Of a stretch of DNA of 8,393 bases, positions 1 through 6,433 are shown piece after piece. The notes below the pieces were generated by a model. That model was not told the origin of the DNA. It searched no databases and worked only from the letters and a program-made list of their open reading frames with translations. The translations under genes and the position numbers were made by a program. Source of the stretch: Candidatus Odyssella thessalonicensis (lineage in GTDB: Bacteria; Pseudomonadota; Alphaproteobacteria; Bin65); contig SBBV01000611.1 of NCBI GenBank assembly GCA_005240015.1, forward strand, positions 1 to 8,393, in the 5' to 3' direction. The first letter of the stretch is position 1. Every line of letters starts with the position of its first letter.

Positions 1-708
1 AAGGTGTGGACGAGCCGCGCCGAACACTCGGATCTCATGCTGCTGCTGGCGCGCACGACGCCGCGCGGCGAGACCAAGCGCAAGACCGAGGGGCTTTCGG
101 TGTTCCTCGTCGACATGCGCGCGGCGCTGGGCAAGGGGCTCACGATCCGGCCCATCCGCACGATGATCAACCACGCCACGACCGAGGTGTTCTTCGACAA
201 TCTCGAAGTGCCGGCGGAGAACCTCATCGGCGAGGAAGGGGCGGGCTTCCGCTACATCCTCGACGGCATGAACGCCGAGCGCATCCTGATCGGCGCCGAA
301 TGCATCGGCGACGCGCGCTGGTTCATCGCGAAGGCGCGCGACTACGCCAAGGAGCGCGTCGTCTTCAACCGCCCGATCGGCCAGAACCAGGGCATCCAGT
401 TCCCGATCGCGCGCGCCTATGCGCAGAGCGAGGCGGCGGCGCTGATGGTGAAGCGCGCGGCCGCGCTCTACGAGGCCGGGACACCGTGCGGCCCGGAGGC
501 GAACATGGCGAAGCTGCTCGCCTCCGAGGCCTCGTGGTTCGCGGCCGAGACCTGCCTCCAGACCCATGGCGGCTTCGGCTTCGCCGAGGACTACGACGTC
601 GAGCGGAAGTTCCGCGAAACGCGGCTCTACCAGGTGGCGCCGATCTCGACGAACCTGATCCTCGCCTATCTCGCCGAGCACGTGCTGGGCTTGCCAAGGT
701 CGTATTAG
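1..708 (+). CDS. Acyl-CoA dehydrogenase, C-terminal part (5' end outside window)
   Basis: This is the last 235 residues of an acyl-CoA dehydrogenase, an FAD enzyme that makes a 2,3-enoyl-CoA and passes electrons to electron-transfer flavoprotein. The frame is open from base 1 (KVWTSRAEHSD, the end of the middle beta domain), so the GTG at base 4 is internal and the gene starts upstream. The C-terminal helical domain follows, with DGMNAERILIG at about residues 88-98, HGGFGF at 189-194 and DYDVERKFRETR at 197-208. The usual YEGTSQ motif carrying the catalytic Glu in short- and medium-chain enzymes is replaced by APISTN. A Glu sits instead at residue 93 (bases 277-279) in NAER, where isovaleryl- and long-chain-type enzymes carry their catalytic base. 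The enzyme is therefore probably active, but its substrate cannot be read from the sequence. The TAG stop is followed by an inverted repeat shared with the converging SDR gene. Confidence 0.93.
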   Translation, partial: KVWTSRAEHSDLMLLLARTTPRGETKRKTEGLSVFLVDMRAALGKGLTIRPIRTMINHATTEVFFDNLEVPAENLIGEEGAGFRYILDGMNAERILIGAECIGDARWFIAKARDYAKERVVFNRPIGQNQGIQFPIARAYAQSEAAALMVKRAAALYEAGTPCGPEANMAKLLASEASWFAAETCLQTHGGFGFAEDYDVERKFRETRLYQVAPISTNLILAYLAEHVLGLPRSY

Positions 709-713
709 CGCCA

Positions 714-834
714 CGCCTATTTCGTCATCCTGAGCGAAGCGAAGGATCTCTGAACGCAAGGCCGAGCGGCCGCCTTAAAGGCCGCGGCTCGCCAGCGAGA
801 GATCCTTCGCTTCGCTCAGGATGACGCTTAGGCG
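714..834. repeat. Long inverted repeat between convergent genes (REP/MITE-like or bidirectional terminator)
   Basis: The arms at 724-751 and 798-825 are perfect 28-bp reverse complements, starting gtcatcctgagcgaagcg on the left. They are separated by 46 bp. The interior holds a smaller hairpin (gcggcc at 766-771 with ggccgc at 780-785). Outside the arms, CGCCTA (714-719) pairs with TAGGCG (829-834). The element fills the 119-bp gap between the acyl-CoA dehydrogenase stop and the SDR stop, and its outer arm contains the SDR TAA. As RNA it would form a very stable hairpin from either direction, so it could block read-through or protect 3' ends. I see no U-run typical of an intrinsic terminator, no target-site duplication and no transposase. 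The arm resembles widely scattered intergenic repeats of GC-rich proteobacteria, from memory only. Confidence 0.85.
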
Positions 835-1670
835 CTGTGCGCCTTTTCCCACGCCTCGGCGCGGTCGAAGGCGTCCATGAGCCGCTCGTGGCGCGCCTCG
901 ACCCAATCGCGCGTCTGCGAGTGGGTGAAGATGAAGAGCTCGCCGGAGCGGATCGCGTCGACGACGCGCGCGCCGATGCGGTCGGGCTGCCAGCCCGCCG
1001 CGAGCAGGTCCTTGAGGAACAGCTCGCTGGTGCGCTCGGTGGCGCCGCCGAAGCGGTCGGGCCGGTTGCGCGCCGAGCGGTAGATCAGCGTGTCGACGGC
1101 GGCGGGGCACAGCACGGACACCCCCACCTTCGTCTCCTTGAGCTCGTTGTGGAGCCCTTCGCTGAGCGCCACCACGCCGTATTTGGTCATCGCGTAGCCG
1201 GCGCTGTGCATGTCGGGATTCACCTGGAGCCCGGCGATCGAGGCGGTGTTGACGAGATGCGCCTCCTCGCCGTGCTTGGTGAGCAGCGGCAGGAAGGCCT
1301 GGATGCCGTGGATCACGCCGTAGAGGTTCACGCCGATGAGCCAGTCCCAGTCGCGCGGCGCGATCTCGGCGAGCCTCTGATTGTGCATCGAGACGCCGGC
1401 ATTGTTGACCGCGACATGCAGCTTGCCGAATTCGCGCTCGGCCGCGGCGGCGGCCTCGAACACCGAGGCGCGCTCGGAGACGTCGGTGACGAGCGCGATG
1501 GCCCTGACGCCGAGGCGCTTGATCTCCGCGTGGGCGCGCGCCAGCGCGTCCTCCTCGATGTCGGCCAGCGCCACGTTCATGCCCGCGGCGGCGAAGGCGC
1601 GCGCGATGCCGAGCCCGATGCCCGACGCGGCGCCGGTGACGATGGCACTCTTGCCCTTGAACTCCCGCAT
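828..1670 (-). CDS. SDR family NAD(P)-dependent oxidoreductase
   Basis: This is a 280-residue classical short-chain dehydrogenase/reductase. The Rossmann fold is marked by TGAASGIG (residues 12-19), Asp37 at the end of the second strand (favouring NAD(H) over NADP(H)), Asp63 in VTDV and NNAG (89-92). The catalytic set is complete: Asn115, Ser144, Tyr159 and Lys163 in YAMTK. A variable C-terminal region (about 190-280) would close over the substrate. The ATG at 1670 is chosen because MREFKGKSAIVTG is a normal SDR N-terminus and GAGGAG lies just upstream on the minus strand. The open frame continues further upstream but would overlap the divergent gene. It converges on an acyl-CoA dehydrogenase, so a role in fatty-acid or acyl-CoA metabolism is possible, but no substrate is implied by the residues. 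Confidence 0.93.
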   Translation of the reverse strand: MREFKGKSAIVTGAASGIGLGIARAFAAAGMNVALADIEEDALARAHAEIKRLGVRAIALVTDVSERASVFEAAAAAEREFGKLHVAVNNAGVSMHNQRLAEIAPRDWDWLIGVNLYGVIHGIQAFLPLLTKHGEEAHLVNTASIAGLQVNPDMHSAGYAMTKYGVVALSEGLHNELKETKVGVSVLCPAAVDTLIYRSARNRPDRFGGATERTSELFLKDLLAAGWQPDRIGARVVDAIRSGELFIFTHSQTRDWVEARHERLMDAFDRAEAWEKAHSA

Positions 1671-1696
1671 CACGGCCTCTCCTCTGGGCGAAGCCA

Positions 1697-1740
1697 GTTC
1701 GCGCGGCCTCGCCGCGCTCACGACCACGGAGCGCGCGAAC
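1697..1740. repeat. 9-bp inverted repeat in divergent SDR / small-protein promoter region
   Basis: The 120-bp divergent intergenic region 1671-1790 contains gttcgcgcg (1697-1705) and its exact reverse complement cgcgcgaac (1732-1740), 26 bp apart. It could be an operator for one or both flanking genes, or a leader hairpin of the SDR transcript. In such GC-rich DNA, CG-alternating arms also arise by chance. I see no convincing -35/-10 pair: TATCTT at 1760-1765 could be a weak -10 for the rightward gene but lacks a good -35. Confidence 0.35.
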
Positions 1741-1790
1741 GAACCCGCCCGCTCCTTCGTATCTTGTCGGACAGCAAGGCGAGGCAAGCA

Positions 1791-2066
1791 ATGGTGAAAT
1801 CCATCCTTCTGACTTGCGGCATCGCACTCTTCTCCGCCGCGCCGGCCTTCGCCGATCCTTGGAAAGACGAGAGCGGCCATGGCCGGTATTCACGGCCCTA
1901 CTACTATGATTGCGGGCCCTATGGCTGCCCGCCGGCGGGCCACGCCCCGCGCTACAAGTACAAGTCGGAGCGCAAGGGCTACAAATACGAATGGAAAAGC
2001 GGCGACTGCAAATACGAGTTCAAGGCGGGCCGCAAGGGCTACAAGGAAGAGTACAAGTGCGACTGA
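1791..2066 (+). CDS. Small secreted Lys/Tyr/Cys-rich protein, function unknown
   Basis: This is a 91-residue protein beginning at ATG 1791, with GAGG at 1781-1784 as ribosome binding site. Residues 1-21 form a clear Sec signal peptide: a Lys near the start, a hydrophobic core, and cleavage after APAFA before DPWKDESG. The mature 70 residues are very hydrophilic. A Tyr/Pro/Gly-rich part (33-53, with Cys41 and Cys46) is followed by a basic tail made of a repeated motif, RKGYKYEWK (61-69) and RKGYKEEYK (81-89), each leading to a Cys (73 and 90). Four cysteines in an exported protein suggest disulphides. The repeat also shows in DNA as cgcaagggctacaa at 1971 and 2031, exactly 60 bp apart. I cannot assign a function. 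The DPWKDESGHG start is familiar from hypothetical proteins of alphaproteobacteria, from memory. It converges on urtE with a gap of 21 bp. Confidence 0.85.
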   Translation: MVKSILLTCGIALFSAAPAFADPWKDESGHGRYSRPYYYDCGPYGCPPAGHAPRYKYKSERKGYKYEWKSGDCKYEFKAGRKGYKEEYKCD

Positions 2067-2087
2067 GGCCGGCCCCTTGTGCGCCGT

Positions 2088-2783
2088 TCACACGGTCAGA
2101 TACCGCCTGACCTTGGCTTCGTCCATGTCCTCGCGGCGGCCCGAGAGCACGATCTCGCCGCGGTCCATCACCGCGTAGCCGTTGGCGAGGTCGCGCGCGA
2201 ACTCATAGTACTGCTCGACGAGCAGGATCGCCATGTCGCCGCGCCCGGCGAGCCAGCGGATCACGCGCTCGATGTCCTTGATGATCGAGGGCTGGATGCC
2301 TTCGGTGGGCTCGTCCAGGATCAGGAGGCGCGGACGCATGACGAGCGCGCGCGCGATCGCGAGCTGCTGCTGCTGGCCGCCCGAAAGGTCGCCGCCGCGG
2401 CGCTTCAGCATCGAGCGCAGTACCGGGAAGAGGTCGTAGATCTCGGACGGGATCGAGCGCTGGTGGCGCGGGAGCGCGGCGAAGCCGGTCTTCAGGTTCT
2501 CCTCGACCGTGAGCAGCGGGAAGATCTCGCGCCCCTGCGGCACGAAGCCGATGCCGCGCCGCGCACGGTCGGAAGGGCTCAACCCGTCGAGCGGCTTGTC
2601 CTCCCAGCTGATCCTGCCCGAGCGCGGCGTGCGCTGGCCCATGATCGTGCGCAGCAGGCTCGTCTTGCCGACGCCGTTGCGGCCGAGCAGGCAGGTGATC
2701 TCGCCCTTCAGCGCCTTGAACGAGACGCCGCGCAGGCAGTGGCTGGCGCCGTAGTAGAGATGCAGATTGTCGACGGCGAGCAT
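2088..2783 (-). CDS. urtE: Urea ABC transporter ATP-binding protein UrtE
   Basis: This 231-residue cytoplasmic ATPase is one of two that power urea import through UrtB/UrtC. It has Walker A GRNGVGKT (34-41), a Q-loop at VPQGREIFP (81-89), the ABC signature LSGGQQQQ (133-140) and Walker B LLILDEP (153-159) followed by TEGIQPS. The TEGIQPS stretch and the length fit UrtE of the LivF-like branch. In the switch region the usual His is replaced by Gln (LLVEQYYEF), as is common in LivF-type ATPases, so this is not a defect. The ATG lies one base after the urtD stop (TGACATG) with no strong Shine-Dalgarno of its own, so translation is probably coupled to urtD. It is the last gene of the operon. No intrinsic terminator is visible in the 21-bp gap to the converging gene, only a ggccggcc palindrome at 2067-2074. 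Confidence 0.95.
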   Translation of the reverse strand: MLAVDNLHLYYGASHCLRGVSFKALKGEITCLLGRNGVGKTSLLRTIMGQRTPRSGRISWEDKPLDGLSPSDRARRGIGFVPQGREIFPLLTVEENLKTGFAALPRHQRSIPSEIYDLFPVLRSMLKRRGGDLSGGQQQQLAIARALVMRPRLLILDEPTEGIQPSIIKDIERVIRWLAGRGDMAILLVEQYYEFARDLANGYAVMDRGEIVLSGRREDMDEAKVRRYLTV

Positions 2784-2784
2784 G

Positions 2785-3534
2785 TCAGCGGCCGAGATAC
2801 ACTTCGATGACCTTGGGATCGTTCTGCACGTGGTCGACCGTGCCCTCCGAGAGCACCGAGCCCTCGTGCAGCACCGTCACCTTGGTCGCGAGCGCGCGCA
2901 CGAACTCCATGTCGTGCTCGACGACGACGACCGAGCGCGCGCCGGCGATCTGCTTCAAGAGAGCCGCCGTCTGCTCGGTCTCGTGGTCGGTCATGCCGGC
3001 GACCGGCTCGTCGACCAGCAGCAGCTCCGGGTCCTGCATCAAGAGCATGCCGATCTCGAGCCACTGGCGCTGGCCGTGCGAGAGCGAGCCGGCGAGATCG
3101 CGGGCGCGCTCGGCGAGGCCGATCTGCTCCATCACCGCCTCGATGCGCTCGTTCTGCGCCGCGCCGATGCGCGCGAACAGCGTGCGGAACGCGCGCCGGT
3201 CGGCCTTCAGCGCGAGCTCGAGGTTCTCGGACACCGTGTGGTTGTCGAACACGGTCGGGCGCTGGAATTTCCGGCCGATGCCGAGATTGGCGATCGTCTC
3301 CTCGTCGAGCTTGGTGAGGTCGTGCACGCCCTTGAAGAACGCCGTGCCCTTGTCGGGCCGGGTCTTGCCGGTGATCACGTCCATCATCGTCGTCTTGCCG
3401 GCGCCGTTGGGGCCGATGATGGTGCGCAGCTCGCCGGGCTCGACGACGAAGGAGAGGCCGTTCAACGCCTTGAAGCCGTCGAAGCTCACGGTGACGTCGT
3501 CGAGGTAGAGGACGGGCTGGGACGGCTTGTTCAC
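2785..3534 (-). CDS. urtD: Urea ABC transporter ATP-binding protein UrtD
   Basis: This is the 249-residue partner ATPase of UrtE, of the LivG-like branch. It has Walker A GPNGAGKT (41-48), a Q-loop in RKFQRPTVF (88-96), a signature of the form LSHGQ (151-155) instead of LSGGQ, as is usual for UrtD, Walker B LLLVDEP (171-177) followed by VAGM, and a switch His207 in VEHDMEF. The start is GTG at 3534, because no in-frame ATG exists before the Walker A motif. AAGGAG lies 8 nt upstream, and the GTGA overlaps the urtC stop by 4 nt, a sign of coupled translation. Since UrtE lacks the switch His and UrtD keeps it, the two ATP sites are probably unequal, as is thought for LivG/LivF pairs. Confidence 0.95.
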   Translation of the reverse strand: MNKPSQPVLYLDDVTVSFDGFKALNGLSFVVEPGELRTIIGPNGAGKTTMMDVITGKTRPDKGTAFFKGVHDLTKLDEETIANLGIGRKFQRPTVFDNHTVSENLELALKADRRAFRTLFARIGAAQNERIEAVMEQIGLAERARDLAGSLSHGQRQWLEIGMLLMQDPELLLVDEPVAGMTDHETEQTAALLKQIAGARSVVVVEHDMEFVRALATKVTVLHEGSVLSEGTVDHVQNDPKVIEVYLGR

Positions 3535-4709
3535 GGCCGCTGCTCCTTGGGCGCGGGCGGCACCGTGCCGAGCATCTTCGAGAGATTGGCGAGCGAGGGC
3601 TTGGAGATGCGCGGGCCGTCGCTCTTCTGCCCGAACAGGCCGACGATGCCGCGCGGCAGGAACAGCGTGACCGCCACGAAGATGCCGCCGAGGATGAAGA
3701 GCCAGAGCTCGGGCGCGTAGGAGGTGAGCCAGCTCTTGGCGCCGTTCACCGCGAACGCGCCGAGGATCGCGCCGACCAGCGAGCCGCGCCCGCCCACGGC
3801 CACCCAGATCACCGCCTCGATCGAAGCGGCCGGCGAGAATTCCGAGGGGTTGATGATGCCGACCTGCGGCACGTAAAGCGCGCCGGCGACGCCGGCAATC
3901 ATTGCCGAGAGCACGAACGCGAAGAGCTTGTAGTTCGTCACCGAATAGCCGAGGAAGCGCACGCGCGATTCGGCGTCGCGCACGGCGGTGAGCACGCGCC
4001 CGAGCTTGCTCCCGACGACCCAGCGGCAGAGCAGGAACGTCGCGATCAGCATCGCGAGCGAGGCCCAGTAGAGGCCGGCGCGCGTGCCGTCGGTGTGGAG
4101 GTTGAAGCCCAGGATGTCCTTGAAGTCCGTGAGCCCGTTGTTGCCGCCGAAGCCCATGTCGTTCCTGAAGAAGGCGAGCATCAGCGCGAAGGTCATCGCC
4201 TGGGTGATGATCGAGAGATAGACGCCGGTGATGCGCGAGCGGAACGCGAGCCAGCCGAACACGAACGCGAGCAGGCCGGGGATCAGCAGCACCATCAAGA
4301 GCGCGAACAGGAAATTGTCGAAGCCGTGCCAGTACCAGGGCAACTCCTTCCAGTTGAGGAACACCATGAAGTCCGGCAGCAGCGGGTTCTTGTAGTGGCC
4401 GCGATCGCCGATCGCGCGCATCAGGTACATGCCCATCGCGTAGCCGCCCAACGCGAAGAACGCGCCGTGGCCGAGCGAGAGGATGCCGACATAGCCCCAG
4501 ACGAGGTCGATCGCGAGCGCCAGGATCGCGAAGCACAGCCACTTGCCGATCAGCTTGATCGCGAAGTCGGGCAGATAGAACGGCGAGGAGGGCGGCACCG
4601 CGAGGTTCAGCAGCGGCAGCAGCGCCAGGATCACGATCACGGCAAGGATGTAGGGCCGTGCGCCCGAGACGAGCGCGCGGCCGAGCGACTGGTTCAAGCG
4701 CGCCGACAT
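3531..4709 (-). CDS. urtC: Urea ABC transporter permease UrtC
   Basis: This 392-residue inner-membrane permease of the LivM family forms the urea channel with UrtB. Hydrophobic segments are visible at about 20-38, 53-71, 76-97, 133-156, 163-181, 214-232, 258-277, 288-310 and 330-355. The family motif GYVGILSLGHGAFFALGGY is at 72-90, and GFGGNNGLTDF at 186-196 is characteristic of UrtC. The cytoplasmic loop KLGRVLTAVRDAESRVRFLGY (235-255) is the expected contact for the ATPases. The tail after about 365 is polar and Pro-rich. The ATG at 4709 is preceded by GGAGG (minus strand, 4719-4723) within the end of urtB. The gap to urtB is 4 nt and the overlap with urtD is 4 nt. Confidence 0.96.
   Translation of the reverse strand: MSARLNQSLGRALVSGARPYILAVIVILALLPLLNLAVPPSSPFYLPDFAIKLIGKWLCFAILALAIDLVWGYVGILSLGHGAFFALGGYAMGMYLMRAIGDRGHYKNPLLPDFMVFLNWKELPWYWHGFDNFLFALLMVLLIPGLLAFVFGWLAFRSRITGVYLSIITQAMTFALMLAFFRNDMGFGGNNGLTDFKDILGFNLHTDGTRAGLYWASLAMLIATFLLCRWVVGSKLGRVLTAVRDAESRVRFLGYSVTNYKLFAFVLSAMIAGVAGALYVPQVGIINPSEFSPAASIEAVIWVAVGGRGSLVGAILGAFAVNGAKSWLTSYAPELWLFILGGIFVAVTLFLPRGIVGLFGQKSDGPRISKPSLANLSKMLGTVPPAPKEQRP
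3543..3548 (-). promoter_or_regulatory. Shine-Dalgarno AAGGAG that fixes the GTG start of urtD
   Basis: Read on the minus strand, AAGGAG stands 8 nt before the GTG at 3534, inside the last codons of urtC. It is the best ribosome binding site in the operon interior and supports the GTG start for urtD, which has no nearby ATG. Confidence 0.8.
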
Positions 4710-4713
4710 TCGC

Positions 4714-6342
4714 CTACGCCTCCGCCGCCCGGCCCTTCAACGCGAACAGGCCGCGCGGCCGGAACTGGATGAAGACGATGATGGCGACGAGCACGAAGAT
4801 CTTGCCCAAGACCGCGCCCGCGAAAGGCTCCAGGAACTTGTTGATGACGCCCAGGATCGACGAGCCGAGCAGCAAGCCGAGCAGATTGCCGACGCCGCCG
4901 AACACCACGACCATGAAGCTGTCGACGATGTAGCCCTGCCCAAGGTTGGGGCTGACGTTGTCGATCTGCGCCAGCGCCACGCCGGCCATGCCGGCGATGC
5001 CCGAGCCGAGGCCGAAGGTCATGGCATCGACGCGGCCGGTGCGGATGCCCATCGAGGCGGCCATCGCGCGGTTCTGCGTCACCGCGCGCATCTGCAGGCC
5101 GAACCAGGTCTTCTGCGTGATGAAGATGACGATCGCGAAGACGAGCAGGCCGAACAGGATGATGACGACGCGGTTCTGCGTCAGCGCGATGCCCGACGCG
5201 ATCTCCATCGTGCCCGACATCCAGGAGGGGCTCACGACCTCGCGGTTGGTGGGGCCGAAGGCGGTGCGCACCGCCTGCTGCAGGATCATGCTGACGCCCC
5301 AGGTCATCAACAGCGTCTCGATCGGCCGGCCGTAGAGGTGGCGGATCACGCCGCGCTCGAGCCCGACGCCGACCGCGCCCGAGACCAGGAACGCGAGCGG
5401 CACCGCGATGAGGACCGAGACCTCCATCAGCTCGGGCGACCAGGTGCGGATGATCTGCTGCACCACGAAGGTGGTGTAGGCGCCGAGCATCACCATCTCG
5501 CCATGCGCCATGTTGATGACGCCCATCACGCCGAAGGTGATGGCGAGGCCGATCGCGGCGAGCAGCAGCACCGAGCCGAGCGAAAGCCCCTGGAAGAAGA
5601 TCTCGGCGTTGCGCGCGAGCCGGAGCTGCGCGTCCATCGAGGCGACGGCCTCGGTGGCGGCGGTGTGGATCGGGCTGCCCTTCTCGGCCTGCCCGGCGAC
5701 GCGGAGCAGGAGATCGCGCACTTCGGAATCACCGGCGGTCTTGAGATGCGCGATGCCGGCGAGCCGCTCCTCCTGCTTGTCGCTCATGAGCCGCGAGGCG
5801 GCGAGCGCCAGCTCCTTCGCCGCCTTCGCCGCGGGATCGGTCTCCTTCTCGAGCGACTTCAAAAGCAGCGGAATGTTCGCGGCGTTGGGGTTCTTGAACA
5901 GCGCGCGCGCCGCGTCGATGCGCTGGCGCGTATCGGGATGCACGAGGTTGAAGGTGCCGAGCGCGGCCTGGACGGCGGAGCGCACGCGGTTGTTGACCCG
6001 CACCTGGTCGTAGTCGTCGGTCTTGATCTCACCGAGCTCCTTGCCGCTGGCGGCTTCGGTGCCGAGCGTCTTGCCGCCTTCCTCGCGCGTGTAGACGATC
6101 GCCTGGTCCGATTTGCGGACCTGGAGATTGCCCTCGGCGAGCGCGCGCAGCACCGCCGCGGCGCGCGGATCGCCGGTGGCCGAGACCTTTTCGACCGCGG
6201 CGATCGTGTCGGAGTAGCTGTCCTTGGCGAAGCCGGCGAGCGCGTCGGTGAAGGCGTCGGCTCTGGCGTCTTGGACCCGCCCCACGGCCGCGAAGATAAG
6301 GATCAAGAAAAGCGCGAGCGCGCGCCTGCGTCCGACATGCAT
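4714..6342 (-). CDS. urtB: Urea ABC transporter permease UrtB with N-terminal exported domain
   Basis: This 542-residue permease of the LivH family is the partner of UrtC. It has a signal-like segment at residues 6-20 (cleavage possible after ARA, residue 28) and then about 210 mostly helical, soluble residues (30-243, Ala/Leu-rich, HEAT-like in look). The membrane part begins near 247, with the LivH-type motif GLAITFGVMGVINMAHGE at 265-282 and the ATPase-contact loop QMRAVTQNRAMAASMGI at 417-433. LivH itself has only the membrane part, about 300 residues. The long N-terminal domain is normal for UrtB and presumably lies in the periplasm, perhaps near UrtA. The ATG at 6342 is chosen because it opens the signal segment. 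Its upstream ribosome binding site is poor (GGGGCGG at best), unlike that of urtC. It is separated from urtA by 91 bp with a stem-loop. Confidence 0.95.
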   Translation of the reverse strand: MHVGRRRALALFLILIFAAVGRVQDARADAFTDALAGFAKDSYSDTIAAVEKVSATGDPRAAAVLRALAEGNLQVRKSDQAIVYTREEGGKTLGTEAASGKELGEIKTDDYDQVRVNNRVRSAVQAALGTFNLVHPDTRQRIDAARALFKNPNAANIPLLLKSLEKETDPAAKAAKELALAASRLMSDKQEERLAGIAHLKTAGDSEVRDLLLRVAGQAEKGSPIHTAATEAVASMDAQLRLARNAEIFFQGLSLGSVLLLAAIGLAITFGVMGVINMAHGEMVMLGAYTTFVVQQIIRTWSPELMEVSVLIAVPLAFLVSGAVGVGLERGVIRHLYGRPIETLLMTWGVSMILQQAVRTAFGPTNREVVSPSWMSGTMEIASGIALTQNRVVIILFGLLVFAIVIFITQKTWFGLQMRAVTQNRAMAASMGIRTGRVDAMTFGLGSGIAGMAGVALAQIDNVSPNLGQGYIVDSFMVVVFGGVGNLLGLLLGSSILGVINKFLEPFAGAVLGKIFVLVAIIVFIQFRPRGLFALKGRAAEA

Positions 6343-6382
6343 CAGAAATTCCGCCCCGGCCGGCGACTATATTGAGAAGCGG

Positions 6383-6412
6383 CCGGCCCGCCCAGTCTCC
6401 CAAGCGGGCCGG
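6383..6412 (-). promoter_or_regulatory. Intercistronic stem-loop between urtA and urtB
   Basis: The 91-bp urtA-urtB gap contains a perfect 9-bp GC-only inverted repeat, ccggcccgc (6383-6391) and gcgggccgg (6404-6412), with a 12-nt loop. On the urtA transcript it lies 21 nt after the urtA stop. No U-run follows it in the minus direction, so it is not a standard terminator. Such hairpins after a binding-protein gene commonly stabilise the upstream message or cause partial termination, so that the binding protein is made in excess over the membrane subunits. That role is inferred here. Confidence 0.65.
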
Positions 6413-6433
6413 TTTCGTCAGACGTGGATAAGT

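Noticed and set aside
4..708. GTG at base 4 as the true start of a short acyl-CoA dehydrogenase
   Set aside because: The frame is open to base 1, and the sequence begins in the middle of the beta domain, so the gene is cut by the window edge.
837..2066. 409-residue rightward open frame running antisense through the SDR gene and into the small secreted protein
   Set aside because: The first part mirrors the SDR codons in GC-rich DNA. Only the part from ATG 1791, with its own ribosome binding site and signal peptide, looks like a protein.
2698..2707. UrtE lacking the switch histidine as a sign of a dead ATPase
   Set aside because: Gln at this place is common in LivF/UrtE-type ATPases, and all other ATPase motifs are intact.
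3535..4542. Upstream in-frame extension of urtD through urtC
   Set aside because: It is an Arg/Ala-rich shadow of urtC. UrtD homology begins at the GTG at 3534 with an AAGGAG site.
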